Assembly: GCA_028023455.1 (NCBI GenBank)
Contig: JAQFVV010000013.1
Coordinates: 8,464,411-8,528,410, forward strand
Length of the DNA: 64,000 bases
Source: Epiperipatus broadwayi
Taxonomy: Eukaryota > Onychophora > Udeonychophora > Euonychophora > Peripatidae
Direction: 5' to 3'
The translations under genes were made by a program, and so were the position numbers. This document shows positions 47,701 through 59,700 of the stretch, one piece after another. The notes beneath the pieces are model-generated. The model made no database searches. It worked only from the letters and a program-made list of their open reading frames with translations, and was not told the origin of the DNA. Numbering within the stretch: the first letter of the stretch is position 1; each line of letters begins with the position of its first letter.

Positions 47701-50700
47701 ACAAAATGTAACTTAAAAGATACTTTAAATTGACTGATGTTATTAACTGACACGTAAGGATTTTCTCAATGTAAACTTTGTCATCATAAATTCAAACAAT
47801 GAAAATATGTAAAAAAATAATTCCAGTTCTTGATATATATAAGATACTTCATGCTTAAGACTAATGCAACTGTTATAAAAGCTAATTTAATATCCTCTAG
47901 CTTAGCATAAAACAATTTTTACAAAAAAAAAAGGCAGTCCAACTTCTCATGTCTGAAAAATGTAGGCTAAAAATAAATAAATATTTAAATCAATCATGTT
48001 AAAAGATATTTTAAATTGATTGAGATCATATTTCTCAATTTAAACATTATCAACACTGATTCAAACAATGAAAATATATACTACAGAATATTTCCACTGT
48101 TTGATATATATAAAACTTCGAGATTAAGACTTGTGCTACAATAAGTAACTGGAATGCCCTTTAGCCTTAGTATAAGACAATAATTTTGACATGAAAATAG
48201 ACATTACCTCATTTTCTTATATAGAGGAATGTCTGAAACATGCCAGAAAGAATGAATATTTAAATTAATTACTAAATTTATCTTAACATCACTAATTGAC
48301 ATGTCTCAAAGTTTTTTCAACTTAAACATTGTCAATATCAATTCAGACAATGAAAATATAGAATACTTCCAGTGCTTAATATATATAAAACTTTGAGATT
48401 AAGACTCGTGCTATAATAGGTAATTGAAATGCCCTCTAGCTTTAACATAAGACAGGATTTTTTACATAAAAAGAATTCATTATCTCATTTTATTATATAG
48501 AGAAATATCGGACATATTTAAATCAACCAAGAAAATTATCTTAAAAGATTTTTTAAAATTGATTGATATTATTAATTAATGTTATTAAAACAGGCAAAAC
48601 TCACTATACATATTGCCACACACAGCAAGCTAGAGTAATCAATGGATGCCAGAAGGCTTGTGCATAAAATCCCCATCTAGTGCCTACTCATGCAATATCC
48701 CCAGACTAGTTTCTGGCTTGTGGCCTTCGTCAGTGAGGAGCCTTGGATCTGACAGTACTGCACCTAGATCTTAGGATCTAATGCAACCCTCTAGCAGCCA
48801 CCTTTTATTTCCATTTAACTACAAAACTATGAGTCTCAAATTGAAAACACCTTAATATTTTCAATCCAAGCCCATTAGCTTATATAGTCATATAGGTTTG
48901 AACTCAGTTCAGCACCTATACATTTTGGTGTCTTTGGTTCTTTAATAACCATAGCCACCACTATCCTATTAGGCAGGATTGGTTTTAAGCCAATGAACAT
49001 CACATGATCACCATTTCTTACGCTTGCTTATAACTTATTAAAACAGGCAAAACTCACTATACGTATTGCTAGAGGGTTGCATTAGATCCTAAAATCTACG
49101 TGCAGTGCTCTCTCTGATGAAGGCCACAAGCCAGAAACTAGTCTAGAGATATTGGTTGAGTAGGCACTAGATGGGGATTTTATGCACAAGCCTTCTGGCA
49201 TCCATTGATTACGCTAGATTGCTGTGGGTGGCAATACGTATAATGAGTTTTGCCTGTTTTAATAATAGTTATAAGCAAGCATAAGAAATGGTAATCGTGT
49301 GATGATAATTAACATGTCTGAGAGTTTTCTCAACAATGAAAATATGTTTTATATTCCATTAAGTAATTGGTGTCAAAGTTGTGAAGGCAGTAAGTTTGAC
49401 ACTTATCAATTAAATAAGTAATTAGATAATCTATACATATTGAACAATGATAAAGTTATGTATAAGAGATTGTGGTCTGGGCTAACTTATGAGTGCTGGT
49501 TCAACACAAAATGTGCATCTTGGGGATCATAGATCTTTTTCACTTGTCTTTGGTCAAAAGTTATAATTACATCCCTCCACAATGTGTTAAAAGTGGATAT
49601 AAACCAGTCTTCCCTAACATGCATGAGAGATGTAGTGAAAGTTACACTACAGAAATATGAAAATATATAGTTGATAATGTATAAATTGAGAAAACTCTCA
49701 GACATGTTAATTAATAATAAAAAAAAATCTTGAAGATAAATTTCATAATTGATTTAAATATTTCTGATCTAAGTGTTTCAGACATCCCTCTATATAAGAA
49801 AATGAGGTAATGAGAGAAGATAGACTGCTCTTTTTTTTTGTAAAAATTGTTGTTTTGTGCTAAGGTTAAAGAGTAATTCAATTACCTATTTTAATACTTC
49901 CATAAATCTTAATCTCAAATTATTCTACAATATATATAAATAATAAAAAGTTCAAAATGTTAAATATCAGTCTTTACATAAATATATATAAATATTAACA
50001 AAATTAATTATTCAAATATATAACTTTTATATATAGTAACCTCTTCCCTCATATCTGCAATATTTAGTTCCAATTCTCAGTGCTTATATGAAAATTCATG
50101 GATTTTTATCACTCACTTCAATATGTATATTCAATACATACACACCTATTAAATTATTTTATTGTTAAACAATACTTGAAAAATCAAGAGAAAAAAAACA
50201 AGTTTAGTAAATATCTATAAATTGTTAAGTTTATGTGCAATAAGCTGTTTGTTTCACTTTTATTATCTATGGTTGTATTTAATTCATAATCAATGCTGTA
50301 ATTATTTTTTAGAAAAATAATATCTAAATGGTTAATGAAGAAAAAAGAAATCTCTGGAAAAAAAAAAAAATTTCAACCCTTTATATTTTTCAAAAAAACT
50401 TAAATAAAGAAACAACAATTTTTTAAAATCTTTTAGATTTTTAATCCGTTCCATAAACATCAAGAAATCAAATCCTTGGATGCTTGCATAGTTGCACTTT
50501 CAATTTCATTATTTCAGTGAATATGTTTATTTTCATTGAAGATTACTTTACTTGTATAATATTTCTAAACTTTAGTTATAGACAATAGAAATTATTCAAA
50601 TGGAAGTCAATCTCCGATAATGTGTTATTTCTTAAATATTAAATCTCCGCGCACTCCCCTGCCGGTAAGAATTTAAAAAACTTAAATGAATCACTTAAGT

Positions 50701-53700
50701 TTAGAGCATACATTCTATATACACCAACTCTTACAGACTATGCTTAAATCAGGGCTTGATTATAACATCAGGCACACAATAGACTCAAGTCCTGATTTAA
50801 GCATGGTCTGTAAGAGTTGGTGTATATAGAATGTACGCTCTAAACTTAAGTGATTCATTTAAGTTTTTTAAATTCTTACCAGCAGGAGAGTGTGCGGAGA
50901 TTTATAATATTTAAGAAATAGCGCATTATCAGAGATTGACTTCTGTTTGAATAATTTCAAAGTTTTCAGCACTTTATAATAGGTTTATAGACAATAGATG
51001 GAATCTCTAACATAAAAAAAAAAAGTAACATATATTTAAAAAAAAATTCTGCTAGGTATGGAATGGTTTTCAATTCAATTTTGTTTTTGTTACAATTTGA
51101 TATAGCAAATAAGTTTTTTTTTTTAAAGTTCAAAGTATCGTTTATTTTTTACAAATTATATGTACAACTCTGAATTTTAAATAAGAAAATAGAAAGGGAA
51201 CATGGTTAATCAATAAAAATAAATTATAGCTTGATTTATTATTTTAATTACTGTTATATAAACATTTTGCATTTATATAAATACACTTGTACAATATTTT
51301 AAATGTTTATATTGTTATTAACAAAATAAAGATATAAAGTATGCAGACAGTATTTGTATATAAAAATCCTCTATATTCAAATATTTCCTAATCATGAATG
51401 AATATTATAGTTTGCTAATAGTTATGAATCATATTATACCATGTGTTTTAACATAGAAATAAATAGATGAGATCTTACCATATGTACACATTGGTTATGG
51501 ATGTCAACAAGCTTTCACATTCTAAAAATTGTTTTAGGTTGAGCTGTGATCCATGAATGCACCATTGTCTTCACCTCTTCATCGGGATTATAGAAAAGGT
51601 GTTTCAACATCTCAAAATGAAGTTTGGGAATGCGTCTATAGTGTGATAGAGATGTGTGGATATGTATTATCATGCAACAACACAATGCTTTTGGATAACA
51701 GTCCTCTGCATTTTGTCTGAATTTTAGGTTTCAGTTCTTCAGTGATTATTTCATAGTAGTGAACACTATGGATTATTAAACTTTTTTCCTGATAATGTTC
51801 CAATTCAAACTCTTAAGAATCCCAGAAAACTTTAAGCATATATGGTTCACTTTTAATTTTTTTTCTTGGTTGGTGATTGAGGGTGTTTCCATTCTATACT
51901 CTGCTACTCACTCTCAGAATCGTAATGATGAATCCATGTGTTCTTCCATGAGTTGTTTTCAGTATGCAGAATATGGTCATTAGTCATGCGAATAATTTTT
52001 GACTTGCTCATATATACAGTAGGAATTTATTTATGGGCTTATTATAGATATTACAAAACTACATGTATGTGCGCATAATCTATTTAATATTTCTTATGAA
52101 CTGTGAATAATTACAATCATAAGAATGGAATTGTAGATATGATGATATATGCAAGCCAATAAATAATAAAGTTAATGTTTATTTAAATTTGAGGCAGAGT
52201 TCAATGATGTTTTAAAAACAGTTAATGATGAGAAGTAAAAGAACTATACTTGCTATTGGCGTATGATATTTTGCGATTGGTGCTTAGCAGATGTACTTTG
52301 AATTAAGAAATTAATAATTTCTTTTAATGATTTCAATTTCTGAATCACAGATAATTGGAAATAAGGAAATCACAAATATAGAAAACTACTACATAAAAAA
52401 CTAATAATTAATAATAATTATATATATAATTTAAAAATATATATTTAATAATTTATTTATTTAGATATAATACAGAAATATTTTTCAATTATAAGTTGAG
52501 CAAAATTTGTTACAAGTTTCCTCACGAAAAAATTGTGTATGGAAAGCAATAACACATGGCTACATGAATTTATGTGGATAATATTCAAAATAATTAATAA
52601 TTATAACAAAATTAATAACTAAAATTAAACTGATAATATATCACCTATTTTTGTTAAAATCTTTTAAAACTAGAAATAAGTAACAATTATATAATCAAAG
52701 CCAAACAATATGCTGTTATATTAAATCAATAGCAGCTAAGATATACTGTCTTTAGTTATGAGATTTATACAAATCTGAAACACTCAATTGTTCATAATGT
52801 TGGAGATGTGATTGATTGCATTAGAAGTAACAAACATAATATTCCTAACATACAATTAGTGTGTGTTTCTAATATAATTTCTCTATAAATAAAGTTGTCT
52901 TATTGTATAAATATTGTATCTAATTGCCTTCTACCTAAAATAATATGTAAAGTATGATTCAGCAGAACATGAAGTGAAGAGAGCACAACTTTTTTTACTT
53001 GACTCTCCCCATATTGTAAATGCATAGAAAATACTTTAATAGGAAGATTTGTAAGTAATAGGTATTAAAAGAAAGAAATTTAAATAAATAATACAATAAT
53101 TAATTGAATTTATGTAATCAGTTATAAAAGACATTGATATAACTTCTCCATGACAATCCACTGTTACATCATGATAAAAATGTTCTTTAATAAATTCAAT
53201 ACTGTTACAGGCACAATTATTATCATAACACTGGCACAATTTGATTATGAGTGGCTTCCATTATCCTTGCACAAATCCAAACATAATCATTTTTGTTTTA
53301 TTTATGTAAATGGTAAAATTATCTGAGTTTAACAGATCTATAATAGACAAATCATATGAAACACACATTTCTAAATGACTTCCAGATATCTCATTATGCC
53401 ACAAATGCAATGTCATTGATATATGCGTGTAAAGTTGAGTACAGAGATAAATCAAAAATATTTTAATATATTACAAATAATAACAGCCTAAAACTGACTC
53501 CTGTGGAACTTCTCTATTAATAGACAAAAGATTATTATCATTTGTTTCTGATCTTGTGGAACAATTCTAAATTTCATAAAAATCTAGTCTTCTATAAAGA
53601 ATATCATGTTGAATATAGTCAAATCCTTTGGTAAGATAAAAATATATATATACCAACAGAATTTTGAGAGGTTTCCAAAAACTTGGCAATATAAGACATA

Positions 53701-56700
53701 TGTTTATTAATTGCATGTGTAGTTCTTTCATTTTATATATAAAAAATTATATATTATTTGAAAATTTACTTTTTGTTGAAAAGTCTCATCATCTAGAAAT
53801 CCTGGTAATATCCTTCATTGCTGCTCTTTATGGAAGCTGTTGGAAAGGGTCTTTGCCCTAAAGTGGATTAGTTAAAGATTGCTTTATCTTTTTAGTTATT
53901 TCTATATACACAATTGTTTACATTTAATAGGAATTTCTGTGTACACAGTTTAAAATTACTTTGATTAGATTACAAATTTTTGGGAAAAAAATTAAGTTTT
54001 TTGAGTTTAAAAACTTTTCCATTAAAGTATGTGTATAATAGAAATCAAATATCAGTATATCAAAATACGTTTTTTTTTTTTTTAGATCTTTCTCTTTCTT
54101 AAATTAAAACTCTTGAAAAAAAAAAGCATTATGATTATGGTACACATTGCATTGAAAGTATTCTCAGCATGAATAAAGCCAAATTTTAAAATAACGTCTA
54201 TCTTTTCTTTATAAATGCCTGAACATTTATATGTTTAAAATTAAACTACTACATGTTAATTAGTTTTTAAAACAATTTTATTTGTTTGCCACATTATGTA
54301 TTTTGATAGAAAAGTTTTTGGCCAAATAACATTGAAGAAATACAGCAGACCAATATTTCTTTCAAGCATTTATTATGTCTAATAAAGATAGTTTTAAACC
54401 ATAAACATGAATTTTTCCATTAAATAATTATAAACAATTGTCTCTATCTGTAAAATATTCAAATAATATATGTATATATAGACCATTTCTTTACAATAAA
54501 ATTAATTTTAAAATTATTAAAAAATAATTTTGACGGCAAGTATTACCTCATCATAGCCATACAACCATAACCGTGGTGTTTGATAATACTTATCATAAGT
54601 AATATTTAGATCATATGTTCTAGTTTGTAAAATTCCACTTTCATTATTTCCTCCATTTTCTGAAGATTCATTTGTTTTTAACTGGTTTAAATCTAATGTG
54701 GCCTAAAAAACAAAAAAACACATACAATGAATAATAATTAGCAAAGCAAAGGATGTCTATAAATACTTTAATTTTTTTCAGTTATAATAAAATACATCTC
54801 AGATAGAAATACAACTAAATTACTTTTCACAGATAGCATTAAAGCTAGATTTATGTTTTTTATTTTACAATAAATAATTTAATCTTACATGTTTTTTTAA
54901 TAATATAAAGAATTCATTAAAGTATAATCTCTGTGTAGCTTAGTGTAATGGCGTAATAAATAAGATAATCATTCCATTCAACAAATAATACAATTAGTTT
55001 TATAATATCAAAGAAAAGTACCTTTGTACAAAACAGCAAAGAAATATTAAGAGATCTTTCAAAAAAATATGCAGGATAACAAATATAGCAGGACAATTTA
55101 TTATTAATAATACTAAAATAAACATTCTCTCAGCAGAGGATTTAAATCAATCAGATAAACTTAGCAATTATCTTCAATTTCAGACAAATGTACTAAATTA
55201 TATGTGGGGCTAGCTAACCAATTCAAGATGCACTACTACTTTATTTATCATTCCACTATTACAAATCAAGAAACTGAACCCAATCACCTTGGCAAATATT
55301 ATAACTATTTAGTAAAATGTAAGTCGCATCCCTAAACTTTATTCAATGAATTTATATATAAGACTCGTAGAACATTATTACAATATACTAAATTTAAACA
55401 AGCATTCATCTTAAAAGATAATCATAAACATTCTTATATTGATAAAGATTTTCACATCAAAATGTTGCACACACAATTCTTAATAAGATCCATCCAATCC
55501 TCATCAACAAATTCATGCTTGTTCACAGAATGCCAAAATCACCATGAATTAGAATATGAAAACACATAACTATTATAGATTTTTTAAGATAAGAGATAAT
55601 TTACAATAATGTAATCCTTCCAGATGATCCTTTTCAATATTTTAGAAAAGTATTATTAAAAATGTAATTTTATTTGTCCCAAATATTATGAACAAGAAAA
55701 ATCCTATGGAAATGAATACTTACTGATTTAAAGGACAAATCAATTATGTATGTAATGAATATGGCTTAAAACAATGTGGTTTTCCTTAATAGAAAAAAAA
55801 AAAAGATTAAGTAACTAAATTATTCAAATAGTTAATCCAAAAATAATAGATGGAAAAATATATAAGCATTGCACTTATTATTTTGCTTCACTACAATTTA
55901 TTTTTGATAAATTTGATCATTAATAAATAAACTTGAGAATTCTTCAAGATTTCATCATGTTAGACTCAATATCCTTCAATCTGAATGAAAAAGATTATAG
56001 AAGATGAAATTATTATTCTTTATAATTTTATTTTTATTTATGAGCAATTTTTTTTTAGTTTTTATTCTTCAATCTATTTTAAAACTTAATCTTTTTTTTA
56101 CTATTATGTGACAATGGTTTTTAATATAATTAAATAACATATCTTTAATATAAAAGCCACCATGTTTTAGCTTAACTTCAGTTATTGTAAAAAAAAAAAT
56201 AATTTGGCTATTTAAAGGTGTCTCTTTTTTATTTATTTCTCTCTATGCATTCATGTTTTATGATTATTAAAATAAATATCAAATTTAGAAAGTTGCTTCA
56301 TGATAAAATATAAATGTTTAATTCAGACATCTTTTGCCTAATCAAATAAACAGTAAAATATCAAAAAGATTTGTCCAGTGTTTTTCCATCAAGAAACAAT
56401 GAAGAAAACATCATTACTCACCAAACAATAATCAAATAACAGATAAAAGAGTCCAGTATTTCATTAGAGAAAAACACTAAAAGAGAAGATACTACTTACC
56501 AGACCAATCATCTGACTATTGGTAAGGTTTTTACATTTTTAATCAATTTAATAATAGACACCCATTTACTGACATCAACTGAAGATAACTATGGACTACT
56601 TACCTAAAATAAATCCTAAGCTTGCTTGAAAGTCTTCAATTTCCCAAATAAATTTCCAAGTTCCTCCATATTTAAATTTCAGGTCATAGCAATAATAGTC

Positions 56701-59700
56701 AAATGCATTAAATATTACCCACAAGATTTTGTTTTAGTTCTAAAAATGATATTTTAGTTGATTGTAAAAAAATATAAGTGAACTTCAATTAATCTTTTTT
56801 TTTTGACAATAAGATTTTATAATTCCCAAATAAGATTGCAGATGTAAAAAATACTGGGAAAAAAATTATTAGTAATGAATCACAAAAAAAATACTTTTGG
56901 AAAATTGTAAGATTATTTTAAAGATTGATCTTAAATGTGAATTATTTCTAAATATTAGTAATAATAAATTATGCTTAAATTGAAAATTCTTGCTACAAGG
57001 GCTGTTTTAGAATTTTAATTTAAATCTTATGATGAGGAGTGACTTTTTTCATTTAGATCAAAATAAGAACAGAGAACAAAGAATTGTATCAAATTAAAAT
57101 ATATAAATATGATTGTGGGAAAATAATACATCAGGATCTTTATTCATCAATAATTTATGCAATAAAATAATAATTATGGTAATAATAAATCCAGAACAAA
57201 AAAAAAAAGTAAGAAAATAAATGAAAACAATGGATAGAGATTTTATTGTATTAAAATTAGAAAACATCAAACAAGGAGATAAATTTTCTTTAATTAAAGT
57301 TGAACAAAACACATTATATTTGATTTTCTAATGGAAAAAATAATTAAATAAATTTTAGTAATATATATATTTAATTAATATTTTTGTAATTTTGAAGAAA
57401 AATGAATAGGTTGATTATGACTTTAGTTTTATTTATGATTAACTAAACAAATATTTTTTTCTTTAAATTATCAACAATTAAAACTACAAATCAAAAACAT
57501 TATAATTATTAAAAATAAGGGATTATAATTATATAAAAAAAGTGAGACAATATTCACAGTAAAATGGTATTTGATTCAGAATAACATATTTTGTTCTGTG
57601 TTGTTATACTGGAAGAGACAGACTATGGTAGTCTTCATATTAATTCATTGCCAAAATAAACAAAAAAAGAATAATATGAAAATTAAGTTATTCTCTCTAT
57701 TCTATGATAAAGCAATGACTAAAACAAATTCGAAGTAATAAAAAGGTCTCAATAAATACGAACTTTTAAATAAAAGACTGGATAATGAGTACCAGTAAAT
57801 ATAAACAATATAATTAAGTTGAATTGATACAAATTAAATTTCTTTGACCATGTATAAAAATATCAAGAAATTTTTTTAATAAATATTGAATCCGAATGTA
57901 ATTTTTAAAAATATATTAATCTGTGAATTGATTGAATTTCAATTGTCCAGTTATAAAAAAAATAATTTTCTTTTATTATAAAGATATTAAATACAGTCAA
58001 ATGTTTTGCTGCTTGGGAGTTTCACGAGAAATTTAAGCAACAGAAGTGACAAAATTGAGTTGCAACCTTTGAGCTTGAGTTCTAATCTATTCACTTATAT
58101 ATATTTCTTATGTAGATTTGATAAAACAAAAATCACTGAGTAAGATAATTACTTATTAAACTATTTTTTCTCTAATGTATAACATAACATACATTGCATA
58201 TATATATACTGTAACGATATATAAATATGTCGTTACATTAATTTAAAATAAAAACTTAAAAAGTTCGCAAATAAAAGGAAAAAACTAAACGCTAAAATTA
58301 AAATGTTTGTTAAACATATATATATATTCGCACAGATGCTAAACTTTAAAAATATTTTTTTCATAAACAAAAAAAAAAAAAAAAAGTATTTGAACGTATT
58401 TTTTTTAATAAAAAAATACAAGATTGAAATATAAAAATATTTTAATAAAAAAATAACGTAAGTTAAAATAAAAACAGGTATTAATTAATTCCTGTAATCT
58501 ATAAATGGAAATGATTGTTTATTAATTATCTAAAAGCTGTTTAATTAAAAAGTCAGATGAAAAGTTAGATAAGAGAAGAAAGAGATTTTAGCTTGACCAA
58601 TGGAAGCAAATAAAGGCCCGGACCATAACGAAAAAAATAGAACAGTGACGTTTTTGTTCATGGAATCCATAGGAGGATTATAAAAAGAAAAATATTGAGT
58701 TCCAGTCAGTTTTTCCAATTTGATTTCGGTGAGTCGAGCGACAAGACGCGCTTGCCGTCCTCACTCATTTATTTTAAAAATGCAAAGACTGTGATACCAG
58801 AACAGAACCAGCTAATGCTACCTCCAAAATATCAGACCGGTCTTCCAGGAAAGTCTCCGTGGGAATTGCCAACGGGAACATGGATTCTTCTACCATAAGC
58901 TATGTGAAATGAACAATTATTAAAATCAATTAAGAATTTTCGTCAAGTTTTATAAATTAATAAACAAGCCAACTTAAATGTTAAAACGGACTCTTATCTG
59001 ACTTTTGTAAGTTTTTAAATCAAATTAATAATGTTTAATTTTATATGTTTTTCGATTGATAAAAATCATTTCCATTTTTTTTCTTTCTTATTGTATAAAT
59101 TGTTTATTGTTTAAATTTTAAATGATGAAATTTAGGTTGGGTATAGACGTTGCATAGATTCGTTAGCGGTTGATAATGTTGTGGTTTTCACATTCGATTA
59201 GAATATATGTCAACGATATCACTGCAAGCATCTTACGATGAATGCTAATGGGATTTGTATATTCCCTATGCAAGTGACGTTTATCGATGACTTTGTATTT
59301 TGATCGGTTGTGTTTAATTTGGAATGTTTTTGACCGTGGAATCTGTGCAGCTGATCTGTACTCAACATTTTAAAACAAATTTAATAAAATGCATTTGTGC
59401 GAACGTATTTAAATGTTAAATTTAAGTCGGGCGTGAATGGCTATATAGTTTTGTAAAGTTATATTAAGGGAGGGTAATCTTAGGTTATTCATTTCGTAGT
59501 TGAATTGGTTCAATGGATTGGATATATTTGTGTAATTAGTAGATGTAGTGTGAGGTCCGCTACGGGCAGGATTATAGATATACGCCACACACCCTCTGTT
59601 TGCCTATGGATGGGTTTGTAAGTCGGCAGAAGACCGCAGTCCATTCCTATGAAGTTTTTTGTTTATTGTTCTACTTGCCAACAGATGTCACATCCCTGTT

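Noticed and set aside
57094-57312. Minus-strand frame with a hydrophobic stretch
   Set aside because: Runs of Phe and Ile come from AT-rich sequence; no homology or splice context was seen.
58695-58898. 67-codon frame as a protein gene
   Set aside because: It begins at a TTG upstream of the predicted transcription start; only the 27-codon ATG frame would be usable, and that is kept as a weak candidate.
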